Shown: positions 52,403 to 59,870 of the stretch, piece by piece
Layout of the letters: every line of letters begins with the position of its first letter
Numbering within the stretch: the stretch's first letter is position 1
Assembly: GCF_017996735.1 (NCBI RefSeq)
Contig: NZ_JAGOGJ010000001.1
Location: 124,001 to 188,000 of the forward strand
From: Niveispirillum sp.
GTDB lineage: Bacteria > Pseudomonadota > Alphaproteobacteria > Azospirillales > Azospirillaceae
Direction: 5' to 3'
Length of the DNA: 64,000 nt
Made by a program: the position numbers and the translations under genes
The notes under the pieces: generated by a model
What the model was told of the DNA's origin: nothing
The model's database searches: none
What the model saw: only the letters and a program-made list of their open reading frames with translations

Positions 52403-52502
52403 CAGAACAGTTGCGGCTGTCGCGACAGGCCGCCTTACGGGTTGCGCCCTCTGATCCATCTGGGTCAGGTTCTCTGTCTGCAAGGCGGTCTGCGCCCATA
52501 TC
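52403..52502 (+). promoter_or_regulatory. structured leader with one more 17-bp site
   Basis: The gap after the aminotransferase contains GTTGCG-GCTGT-CGCGAC (52410-52426), an exact fit to the 17-bp pattern. It overlaps the 12-bp palindrome CTGTCGCGACAG. Two inverted repeats follow: CCGCCTT ... AAGGCGG and CTGATCC-ATCT-GGGTCAG. Together these could fold as competing hairpins, either a terminator-like 3' end of the aminotransferase mRNA or a leader of the ferredoxin unit. Confidence 0.4.
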
Positions 52503-52516
52503 GTTGACTAGTCATC
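52503..52516. promoter_or_regulatory. degenerate MarR operator candidate (site 3)
   Basis: GTTGACTAGTCATC matches GTTGA-N4-TCAAC at 9 of 10 core positions, with a perfect internal TGACTAGTCA. It lies 23 bp upstream of the 44-codon gene that precedes the ferredoxin, linking the ferredoxin to the MarR-controlled ring-cleavage genes. Confidence 0.5.
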
Positions 52517-52538
52517 CATCAAACCGGAGGGCCAAGGC

Positions 52539-52673
52539 ATGGCCAAGGCATTCGCATCGTTCACCGATCTCGCGGAGAAGCGGGAAACGTTGGAGATCGT
52601 ATCGGACGGGTTCTATGCCGAACTGCTGCGGCAGGCGCTGGGCATGACGGCCCGCAGTGGTGAGGCGCCATGA
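52539..52673 (+). CDS. small 44-residue protein upstream of the ferredoxin
   Basis: A short frame coding 44 residues, MAKAFASFTDLAEKRETLEI and on to a C-terminal GMTARSGEAP. It has a good ribosome-binding site (CCGGAGGGCC) and its stop overlaps the ferredoxin start in an ATGA, so translation is coupled. The middle is predicted helical and amphipathic. I do not recognise a family. It could be a small partner of the Rieske/ferredoxin system or a leader peptide. Confidence 0.6.
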   Translation: MAKAFASFTDLAEKRETLEIVSDGFYAELLRQALGMTARSGEAP

Positions 52674-52990
52674 GCATCCGGCTGACCGTTCAGGATTCCG
52701 ACGGTACCATCCTGTCGCTGGAAGGGACGGAGGGCGAAAGCCTGATGTCCGTCATCCGCGATGCCGGGGCAGAGGGGCTGCTGGCCATGTGCGGCGGTTG
52801 CTGTTCCTGCGCCACCTGCCATGTGGTGGTGACCGGCGGTCCCGTCGATGCACTGGCGCCGCCTTCGGTGGATGAACAGGACCTGTTGGCCGGCCTGTCC
52901 AATGCCACACCGGCGTCGCGCCTGTCCTGCCAGGTGCCCCTGTCCCCGTCCCTGGACGGGCTGTGTGTCACGGTGATGGCGGAGGAATGA
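52670..52990 (+). CDS. [2Fe-2S] ferredoxin (bacterial/adrenodoxin type)
   Basis: A 106-residue ferredoxin with cluster ligands Cys41, Cys47, Cys50 (C-x5-C-x2-C) and Cys87 (RLSCQV). Two extra cysteines, 44 and 45, lie inside the ligand loop. This type passes electrons from a flavin reductase to cytochromes P450 or Rieske oxygenases. The nearest acceptor is the Rieske protein at 34572; no reductase or P450 gene is in the window. It is preceded by the MarR-type site and a coupled 44-codon gene. Confidence 0.9.
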   Translation: MSIRLTVQDSDGTILSLEGTEGESLMSVIRDAGAEGLLAMCGGCCSCATCHVVVTGGPVDALAPPSVDEQDLLAGLSNATPASRLSCQVPLSPSLDGLCVTVMAEE

Positions 52991-53083
52991 TCCGATGGCG
53001 GTGCGCCGCAGGATTCCTTGGGCCTGAAATCGGCCATTGCCGGCTGAGTTGCATGCCGGATGGTCCACTGGTAACGTCCGATC

Positions 53084-54022
53084 ATGGCACAGACCAAGCC
53101 GCTGCATATCGCGTTCGCGATGTATGAGGACGTCAACTTCCTGGATGTTGGCGGCCCGCTGGAAGCCTTCTGGCTGGCCACCAATGACAGTGGGGAGGAG
53201 AACGACCCCCGCTACCGCCTGACCATCGTGTCGCTGAAGGGCGGGCAGGTCCGCACCTCCAGCGGCATGCTGATCGAAACCGTGCCCTGCAGCGCCTTAG
53301 GCCCGGTTGATACAATTATCATCCCCGGTGGCGGCAGCCCGCAATCGCCCAAGGTGCCCGACGACATGGTGCGCTGGATCGCCCAGATTGCGCCTGATGT
53401 CCGCCGCCTGTGTTCGGTCTGCACGGGCGCCTTCCTGCTGGCCGCATCCGGGCAGTTGGACGGGCGCAAGGCCACCACCCACTGGGCCGCGGCCCGCCTG
53501 CTGCGCAAGCGGGCGCCGACCACGCAGGTGGAGGATGACCGCATCTATCTGCGCGACGGCAATGTCTGGACCTGCGCCGGCGTCACCGCCGGCATCGATC
53601 TGGCTCTGGCATTGATCGAGGATGATTATGGGTTCGAGGCGGCGATGGATGTGGCCCGATATCTGGTCGTCTATCTGCGGCGTCCGGGGTCGCAGTCGCA
53701 ATTCAGCAAGCCGCTGTCCCTGCAGGTGGCCGATGACAGCTTCGCCGCCCTGCACGCCTGGATCCGCGAGAATCTGGCCCAGCCGCTGACCGTGGAACGG
53801 ATGGCGGAGGTGGCGGGGATGAGCGTGCGCACCTTCTCCCGCCGCTATCGCGACCAGACCGGACGCACGCCGGCCCGCGCCATTGCCGCCCTGCGGCTGG
53901 AAGCAGCACAGAGCGCCATTGAACGCGGCACCTCCACCCTGAAACGTATCGCCCGCGACTATGGCTACGGGGACGAGCGCAACCTGCGACGGGCGCTGCA
54001 ACGCGGGCCCGACGATGAATGA
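53084..54022 (+). CDS. GlxA-type AraC regulator with DJ-1/PfpI domain
   Basis: A 312-residue two-domain regulator. A DJ-1/PfpI-like sensor spans about 8-185 (VNFLDVGGPLEAF, PGGGSPQSP, SVCTGAFLLAASGQLDGRKATTHW with a retained Cys-Thr). The AraC double HTH spans about 215-310 (MAEVAGMSVRTFSRRYRDQTGRTP). Its sensor resembles the isonitrile-hydratase-like proteins at 45390 and 63189, so it may sense a related compound. It precedes, convergently, the TBDR at 54081. Likely targets are that TBDR or the cluster at 56934-63941. Confidence 0.88.
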   Translation: MAQTKPLHIAFAMYEDVNFLDVGGPLEAFWLATNDSGEENDPRYRLTIVSLKGGQVRTSSGMLIETVPCSALGPVDTIIIPGGGSPQSPKVPDDMVRWIAQIAPDVRRLCSVCTGAFLLAASGQLDGRKATTHWAAARLLRKRAPTTQVEDDRIYLRDGNVWTCAGVTAGIDLALALIEDDYGFEAAMDVARYLVVYLRRPGSQSQFSKPLSLQVADDSFAALHAWIRENLAQPLTVERMAEVAGMSVRTFSRRYRDQTGRTPARAIAALRLEAAQSAIERGTSTLKRIARDYGYGDERNLRRALQRGPDDE

Positions 54023-54048
54023 AAAACCCCGCTTCCGAAGGAGCGGGG
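54022..54048 (-). terminator. Rho-independent terminator of the minus-strand TBDR
   Basis: On the minus strand CCCCGCT ... AGCGGGG forms a hairpin followed by TTTTT (54026-54022). It lies 33 nt after the TBDR stop. The same hairpin abuts the stop of the convergent AraC gene. Confidence 0.8.
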
Positions 54049-54080
54049 CTAGTCATGCCCATCTCAGGACAGCAGTGACG

Positions 54081-56462
54081 TCAGTGCCGCGCGGTCAGTG
54101 TCACACCGATGGTGCGTGGCCGCAGGGTGTTGGCGTAGTAGGTGGTGTCGGTGGGGAACGCGTTGGAGATGTAGTTCAACTGCGGGGCCGAGTTGAACAA
54201 ATTGTCCACGAATATCGACAGGTCGAAATCCTCGTTCCGCCAGCCCACGCGCAGGTTGGTCAGATGGTAGCCCTGGTTGCGACGGCCATTGACGTCATAG
54301 CCGGACGAGGTCGGCGTGTCATACTTGGCAAACAGGCCGCCGGCGCGTGACGCATATTGATGGATGCCCCGGATATAACCGTCGCCATCATCCAGCGGCA
54401 GGGAATATTCCACCGTGCCGGCGATCTGCCAGGGCGGGCTGTCACTGACCAGCGCATCCTTCTGTGCCAGGATGATGTTGTTCGAGGTCACAGTTTCGGC
54501 AAAGCGCGAGCGGTTGTAACCCGCCGACAGCGACAGGAACAACGCATCGGTGGGCTTGGCGCTGATCGCCAGGTCGAAACCGTCGCTATTGGCCGATCCC
54601 AGATTGGTGGTGAAGGCGCCGGGGCAGCCGCTCAAGGTCACGCCGCTCTGGATGTTGCTCCAGTCGATGTGATAGGCGCTGGCATTGACCTGCATGGCCC
54701 GGTCGAACAGGCTGATCTTGCTGCCAACCTCGTAATTCCACACCGTATCACTGTCATAGGTCTGCGGCGCGCTGGACATGCCCAGTTGCGACAGCGCGGC
54801 CAGACAGGGCGGGGTTGGGGTGATGGGGATATTGGCGCCCCCGGTACGGAAGCCCTTGGCGGCGGACGCATAGACCATGGCGTCGTCGCTGGCGTTCCAG
54901 GTCAGGCTGACCTTTGGTGTGATCGGGCTTTCCTTCTGCTTGCCGGTGGTGAATTGCCGGCCGCGGGTAAACGACCCGTTCAATTCCTCCTCATAGGAGA
55001 ATTTCATCGATGCCGCCCGGATGCCGCCCGACAGCTTCAGGTCGCCCAGTTGGTAATCTGCATTGGCGAAGGCCGCCAGTTGCTCATCCTCGCCATGGTA
55101 ATCACGAAAATAGCGGGTGATGCCGTTGACGTTGCGGAAGCCCAGCAGGGTTTCGAACTCGTCGGCATAATAGGCGTCGTTGACGGCGATGGTGTTGACC
55201 TGTTTGGCGCGCTGGAAGAAGCCACCGACCAGCCAACTGAACGGCCCGTCGCCATCGGATTGCAGGCGGATTTCCTGGGTGAAATTGTCCTGGCGGTTGC
55301 CCACAACATTCTCTGCCCCGCCGGCGGCCACGAACGCCTCTGGCAGCAGGATGGGCAGGGGCAGCACGCCGATGCCGGGCAGCGGCCCGCCGACGCGGTT
55401 GGTGTTGTACAGCCGGGCCACACCTTCATCCAGATTGCTGTAATCCAGGATCACCGACTGGCGCCGCGTGAAGTTGGAGGTGACCGACGTGGCCGTCATC
55501 CCGTCCAGATAGGCCTCCAGCTTCAGGGCCGGCAGGTAGAACCGGTCCTTGGACGGCTGGGCGAGGGTGCGGCCGCTGATCAGCTTCTGGTCCGACCGGT
55601 CGGACAGGCGGGCATAGAACTGGGACGAGTCCTTGGCGCGGGTTTCCTGGAAATTGACCGACGGCGTGATGCGCCAGACATCATTGGGCGCGAACAACGC
55701 CGCCGCCTTCATCGTATGCGCGCTGGAACTGTTGGCATCCTTGTCGACCATGGCGCCCGTGCGCTCATTGATGCGGTCGACATAGCCCGCCTCGTGGCGG
55801 TAGGAGGCGCTGAGCCGCACGGCCAGTCTGTCCTCGATGATCGGGGTACCGGTGGCCACACCGCCTTCATACCCGATGCCGCCGCTGTCGGTGGAGGTGA
55901 TCTCCGCCCGCGCATAGGCCTTCACATCGTTCAGATCGGGGGTGGGGGAGATGAAGCGCACCGACCCGCCCTGGGAGCCGGAGCCGAACAATGTGCCCTG
56001 GGGGCCGCGCAGCACCTCCACCCGGTCCAGGTCGAAGATGGTGGGCAGGGCGTCACCGGCATTCTGCGGTCCCGTGTTGCGGGCCTGGATCGGTGTATCG
56101 TCGATATAGATGCCGGTGGTGGCGCCACCCACCGTGGACCGCACGCCACGGATGGCGATATTGGCCGGCTGGAAGGTGCTGGGCGGCGCGAAGGACAGGC
56201 CCGGCGTCTGGGCCACGATATCGGTGAAATTGCGGATGCCCTGCTTGTCCAGGGCCGCCTGATCCAGGGCCGCGACGCTGGCCGCCACGCGGTTGACGCT
56301 TTCCACACGCCGGTTGGCGGTGACGATGATCTCCTCAAGGATGGACGCACCGGCCGTTTCCGCTGTCGCCCCGGCCTGCGCCAGGGCCGGTGCCGCCATC
56401 AACGCCGCCGTGCAGACGCCGAGCGACAGCCAGGTCATACGCTTTACTGACTCCCCGTTCAT
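54081..56462 (-). CDS. TonB-dependent receptor
   Basis: A 793-residue TBDR: signal peptide with SLGVCTAALMAAPALAQ, plug start ILEEIIVTANRRVESVNRVA, VEVLRGPQGTLFGSGSQGGS, and a barrel ending TIGVTLTARH. The final residue is His, whereas most such barrels end in Phe. I chose ATG 56462 (MNGESVKRM) with GGGGGTT upstream; ATG 56483 is possible. It is divergent from the aminotransferase/kinase cluster at 56934 across 471 bp and probably imports that cluster's substrate. Confidence 0.92.
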   Translation of the reverse strand: MNGESVKRMTWLSLGVCTAALMAAPALAQAGATAETAGASILEEIIVTANRRVESVNRVAASVAALDQAALDKQGIRNFTDIVAQTPGLSFAPPSTFQPANIAIRGVRSTVGGATTGIYIDDTPIQARNTGPQNAGDALPTIFDLDRVEVLRGPQGTLFGSGSQGGSVRFISPTPDLNDVKAYARAEITSTDSGGIGYEGGVATGTPIIEDRLAVRLSASYRHEAGYVDRINERTGAMVDKDANSSSAHTMKAAALFAPNDVWRITPSVNFQETRAKDSSQFYARLSDRSDQKLISGRTLAQPSKDRFYLPALKLEAYLDGMTATSVTSNFTRRQSVILDYSNLDEGVARLYNTNRVGGPLPGIGVLPLPILLPEAFVAAGGAENVVGNRQDNFTQEIRLQSDGDGPFSWLVGGFFQRAKQVNTIAVNDAYYADEFETLLGFRNVNGITRYFRDYHGEDEQLAAFANADYQLGDLKLSGGIRAASMKFSYEEELNGSFTRGRQFTTGKQKESPITPKVSLTWNASDDAMVYASAAKGFRTGGANIPITPTPPCLAALSQLGMSSAPQTYDSDTVWNYEVGSKISLFDRAMQVNASAYHIDWSNIQSGVTLSGCPGAFTTNLGSANSDGFDLAISAKPTDALFLSLSAGYNRSRFAETVTSNNIILAQKDALVSDSPPWQIAGTVEYSLPLDDGDGYIRGIHQYASRAGGLFAKYDTPTSSGYDVNGRRNQGYHLTNLRVGWRNEDFDLSIFVDNLFNSAPQLNYISNAFPTDTTYYANTLRPRTIGVTLTARH

Positions 56463-56933
56463 CACTAACCCCCGTTCGTTCATTTGGATTTGGATTGGAG
56501 CGTCGCCGGCCGGGTTCAGCATGCTGAAACCCTGTCTTCTGTCACGGCGAAACTGCTGCTTTTGTGATTGCGAGGTTACTTGAAGCCGGATTGGCCGGTG
56601 GGCCAAACCACGGGCAATTTCGGCCAGTTTTGGCCGGATGATGCGTGACCACGGGCGTCTTCCATCCATGGAACGGTCCCGGGAATGATGCGAAATATAG
56701 TCACAAACTATTGATATGGATAAGATTATTTGGGCGTTGTGACGACCCCTTCCATATCCGGCCGGCAGAGGCCCTGGCTGGCCCCGTGGCCGAATTTTGT
56801 CAGTAAGTGGCGTTGTATTGTGCGCCCTTATCCGTGATCGTTCTTTTCAAGGAACATCGCAGTCCCCGGCCCCAAAAGCCGGGACCCGCACACGTCCGTG
56901 TGGTTAATTCGTTGGCGGTTGGGGAAGAGATGA
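56463..56933. promoter_or_regulatory. divergent control region between TBDR and phospho-lyase cluster
   Basis: This 471-bp gap holds no gene. It contains TTGGCC-GGTG-GGCCAA-like symmetry (56591-56606), CGGCCA-GTTT-TGGCCG (56621-56636), and ATAGT-CACAA-ACTAT (56697-56711) nested in a GTCACAA...TTGTGAC inverted repeat (56700-56743). An AT-rich promoter-like stretch TTGATATGGATAAGATTATT follows. CCCGGC/GCCGGG and CACACG-TC-CGTGTG hairpins (56865-56902) lie just before the plus-strand gene. Confidence 0.45.
56611..56630. repeat. 20-bp motif shared in inverse with 61286-61305
   Basis: CGGGCAATTTCGGCCAGTTT. Its exact reverse complement occurs at 61286-61305, between the ALDH and MFS genes of the same cluster. 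It lies about 150 bp upstream of the TBDR start and is a candidate site for the cluster's regulator. Confidence 0.5.
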
Positions 56934-58211
56934 ATGTCTGATATCGACGCGCTGATCTTGCGCCGGCAACGGGTGCTGGGCCGCAACAGCCCGCTTTTCT
57001 ATGATCGGCCGCTGCACCTGGTGCGGGGCGAGGGTGCCTGGGTCTATGACGCGGATGGCCGTGCCTATCTGGATGTCTATAACAATGTGCCCTGCGTTGG
57101 GCATTGCCATCCCCATGTCGTGGACGCCATCGCCCGGCAGACAGCGACGCTGAACCTGCATACCCGCTATCTGGACGAGACCCTGGTGGCCTATGCGGAG
57201 CGACTGACATCCCTGTTCGCGGACCCGCTCGATACCGTGATGCTGACCTGTTCCGGGACGGAGGCCAATGAACTGGCCCTGCGGCTGGCGCGGTTCGTCA
57301 CCGGCGGGCAGGGGATCATCGTCAGCGACCTCTCCTATCACGGCAATTCCACCATCCTGGCCGGCATGGCCAGTTCCTTTCCGGGTGGGGAGCCGTTTCC
57401 GTCCTTCGCCCGCGCCGTGCGGGTACCGGACCCGGCCCATGACCGCCAGGGCAGGACCGACGCCGAACTGGCCGCCGCCTTCGCGGCCCAGGTCCAGGCG
57501 GCGGTGGACAGTCTGAAGGCCGAGGGCATTCAGGTGGCAGCCTTGCTGCTGGACAGTTTCTTTGCCAATGAGGGATTGCCCGACCCGGTGCCGTGCTATG
57601 TGGAACAGGCGGTGGAGATCGTGCGCCGGGCCGGCGGCCTGTTCATCTGTGACGAGGTGCAGTCCGGGTTCGCCCGCACCGGTGATGCGATGTGGGGGCA
57701 TCAGTTGACCGGCGTCACGCCGGACATCGTGACCCTGGGCAAGCCGATGGGCAACGGCTATCCCGTGGCCGGCATGGTTACCCGGCGCGATTGGGTGGAC
57801 CGGTTCGGCGCCGCGTCGCGCTATTTCAACACCTTCGCCGGTAATCCGGTGGCTGCTGCCGCTGGCATGGCGGTGCTGTCGGTGATTGAGCAGGAGGATA
57901 TCCAGGGCAATAGCCGCCGCGTCGGCGCCCATGTCCGCGCGGGGTTGGGGGCGCTGGCGGCCAGACACAAGATCATCGCCGGGGTGCGCGGACGCGGGCT
58001 GTTCTTCGGGGTGGAACTCATCCGCCCGGATGGCACGCCGGCGGATGTGGAGACCAAGCGGCTGATCAACCGGATGCGCGACAATGGTGTTCTGATCAGC
58101 CGGATCGGCCGCAACAGCAATATCCTGAAAATGCGCCCGCCCCTGGTCTTCTCCACCGACAATGCCGATCATCTGCTGTCCGTCATGGACGATGCGCTGG
58201 CCGCCTTATAG
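56934..58211 (+). CDS. class III aminotransferase, probable amino-alcohol phosphate phospho-lyase
   Basis: A 425-residue fold-type I PLP enzyme: VGHCHPHVVDAI (55-66), SGTEANELALRLAR (107-120), catalytic Asp240 (CDEVQSGFARTG) and Lys270 (TLGKPMGNGYPVAG), and YFNTFAGNPVAAAAG. The VGHCHP/RYLDE/GKPMGNG pattern is that of the AGXT2L group, whose characterised members are ethanolamine-phosphate and phosphohydroxylysine phospho-lyases. The next gene is a kinase, which supports phosphorylation followed by elimination. An ordinary omega-transaminase is the alternative. Start ATG with GGGGAAGAG upstream. Confidence 0.87.
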   Translation: MSDIDALILRRQRVLGRNSPLFYDRPLHLVRGEGAWVYDADGRAYLDVYNNVPCVGHCHPHVVDAIARQTATLNLHTRYLDETLVAYAERLTSLFADPLDTVMLTCSGTEANELALRLARFVTGGQGIIVSDLSYHGNSTILAGMASSFPGGEPFPSFARAVRVPDPAHDRQGRTDAELAAAFAAQVQAAVDSLKAEGIQVAALLLDSFFANEGLPDPVPCYVEQAVEIVRRAGGLFICDEVQSGFARTGDAMWGHQLTGVTPDIVTLGKPMGNGYPVAGMVTRRDWVDRFGAASRYFNTFAGNPVAAAAGMAVLSVIEQEDIQGNSRRVGAHVRAGLGALAARHKIIAGVRGRGLFFGVELIRPDGTPADVETKRLINRMRDNGVLISRIGRNSNILKMRPPLVFSTDNADHLLSVMDDALAAL

Positions 58212-58222
58212 GGGATCGATCC

Positions 58223-59224
58223 GTGGCCGATTTCTATCAACTCTGCGACGCGGACCAGGCGGAATGCCTGACGGGGCTTGCCCGGGCGGCCCTTGCCCGC
58301 TGGGATGGGCGGTTCAGCGATCCGGTGCTGTTCAAGTACCGGGAGAATGCCGTGTTTACGACCCGTCGCGAGGACGGCGTCCGGTTCGCGCTGCGTGTCC
58401 ATCGCGCGGGTTACCACACGGATGGTTCGCTGCGCTCAGAACTCTATTGGATGCGGGTGCTGGGCGAGGCCGGCATTCCGGTGCCGCCGGTCCTGCCCGC
58501 CGCCGATGGCAGCCTGTTCGTGCATGCCGGTGCCGATGGCGTGCCGGAAGTGCGGCAGGTGGACATGCTGGGCTGGCTGTCCGGCGGCGACGGGCCCAGG
58601 GAGGACCCGGCCCGTCATTATTTCAAGGTCGGCCGGCTGGCGGCCCGGCTACACAGGCAGGGATCGGCGATCACGCTGCCCGCCGGTTTCGACCGGCATA
58701 GCTGGGATGCCGATGGTCTGCTGGGGGACAGTCCGGTCTGGGGCCGGTTCTGGGAACTGCCGGCCCTGTCGGCGGACCAGCGCGACCTGCTGCTGCGGGC
58801 GCGGGGCCAGGCGCGGGCCGATCTGGCGGACTATGGCAAGGCGGGCGACCGCTACGGCATGATCCATGCCGACCTGATCCGTGACAACCTGATCCAGGAC
58901 GGCGACCGGTTGCAGGCTATCGACTTCGATGATTGCGGGTTCGGCTGGTACATGTTCGAACTGGCGACGGTGATCAACGCCATGCCCGATGGGGACGACG
59001 CGGTGCTGCGTGAGCAATTGTTTGAGGGCTATCGTAGCGTCCGGCCGCTGCCCGACCTTGATCGGCTGCCGCTGTTCCGTTTCCTGCGGGCGACGACATA
59101 TCTGGGCTGGCTGCAGACCCGGTCGGAAACCCGGACGGCGCGGGAAAAGGCGCCGATGCTGATCGACAATTGCTGCCGGCTGGCGGCGGATTATCTGAAG
59201 AATGCAAGCGGAGGGCGGCCATGA
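58223..59224 (+). CDS. aminoglycoside-phosphotransferase-fold small-molecule kinase
   Basis: A 333-residue APH/choline-kinase-fold kinase: catalytic loop I-H-A-D-L-I-R-D-N (His215, Asp217, Asn222) and metal motif IDFDD (Asp234, Asp236). The N-lobe has FALRVHR with the ATP-contact region. Family members phosphorylate homoserine, choline, ethanolamine or hydroxylysine. It starts at GTG 11 bp after the phospho-lyase-like gene. Its stop overlaps the deformylase start (ATGA). The pairing mirrors the kinase/phospho-lyase partnership known for hydroxylysine and ethanolamine phosphate. Confidence 0.87.
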   Translation: MADFYQLCDADQAECLTGLARAALARWDGRFSDPVLFKYRENAVFTTRREDGVRFALRVHRAGYHTDGSLRSELYWMRVLGEAGIPVPPVLPAADGSLFVHAGADGVPEVRQVDMLGWLSGGDGPREDPARHYFKVGRLAARLHRQGSAITLPAGFDRHSWDADGLLGDSPVWGRFWELPALSADQRDLLLRARGQARADLADYGKAGDRYGMIHADLIRDNLIQDGDRLQAIDFDDCGFGWYMFELATVINAMPDGDDAVLREQLFEGYRSVRPLPDLDRLPLFRFLRATTYLGWLQTRSETRTAREKAPMLIDNCCRLAADYLKNASGGRP

Positions 59225-59760
59225 TCCGTGAAATTTTGAAGCTGGGCGACATCCGCCTGCTGCGTGTCGCCAAGCCGGTGGATGATGTCCACGATCCGGC
59301 CGTGAAGGCCGTGATCGCCGACATGTACGACACGCTGCACGCCGCCAATTCCTTCGGGCTGGCGGCCCCGCAGATCGGTGTCGATTTGCGTGTTCTGATA
59401 TTCGGTATCGCGCCCAACAAATACCACCCGGATGAACAGCCTGTGCCGCTGACCGCGCTGATCAATCCGTGGCTGGAAATCCTGACGGAGGAGACGGTGC
59501 AGGCGCCGGAATCCTGTCTGTCGGTGCCGGGCATGCGCGGTCTGGTGCCGCGCCACACCCATATCCGCTATGGCGGCACGGCAGAGGATGGCAGCATGGT
59601 GGAGCGCGAGGCCAAGGGCTTCCACGCCCGGCTGTTCCAGCATGAATATGACCATCTGGACGGCATCCTCTATCCCCAGCGTATCCGCGACATGACGAAG
59701 TTCGGTTTCACCGAGGCCTTGTTGCCCGGCAATGACTGGGCCAAGCACGCGTCTGAATAG
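59221..59760 (+). CDS. peptide-deformylase-family protein
   Basis: A 179-residue metallohydrolase with the three deformylase motifs: G-L-A-A-P-Q-I-G (46-53), E-S-C-L-S (97-101; Cys99 metal ligand) and H-E-Y-D-H (141-145). Motif 2 is normally EGCLS; Ser replaces Gly here. It is not beside fmt as housekeeping def usually is. Instead it is translationally coupled to a kinase and followed by an aldehyde dehydrogenase. It may deformylate a small N-formyl amine rather than nascent peptides (inference), or be a resistance-type second deformylase. Confidence 0.88.
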   Translation: MIREILKLGDIRLLRVAKPVDDVHDPAVKAVIADMYDTLHAANSFGLAAPQIGVDLRVLIFGIAPNKYHPDEQPVPLTALINPWLEILTEETVQAPESCLSVPGMRGLVPRHTHIRYGGTAEDGSMVEREAKGFHARLFQHEYDHLDGILYPQRIRDMTKFGFTEALLPGNDWAKHASE

Positions 59761-59794
59761 ATCCGCCGCCTGAACGACAATTCCAGAATACCGG

Positions 59795-59813
59795 CCGGCC
59801 CCATCGGGGCCGG
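59795..59813 (+). other. intercistronic GC hairpin
   Basis: CCGGCCCC-ATC-GGGGCCGG, an 8-bp perfect stem without T-tract, between the deformylase and ALDH genes (110-bp gap). Probably an mRNA stability or processing element; it lacks the conserved loops of the four-copy structured element. Confidence 0.45.
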
Positions 59814-59870
59814 AAGGACGCTCCACGCCCGGACCATGGGTCGGCGATGGGGTGCCAAGGAGAGGACCCG

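Noticed and set aside
54357..56450. 697-residue plus-strand open frame
   Set aside because: It lies fully antisense to a TBDR with signal peptide, plug and barrel motifs; composition is typical of a shadow frame.
56865..56902. Two adjacent hairpins before the phospho-lyase gene as a fifth copy of the structured element
   Set aside because: The CACACG-TC-CGTGTG hairpin resembles hairpin 1, but the CTTGGCT linker, hairpin 2, the RGTC mini-hairpin and the CCA...TGG last stem are missing.
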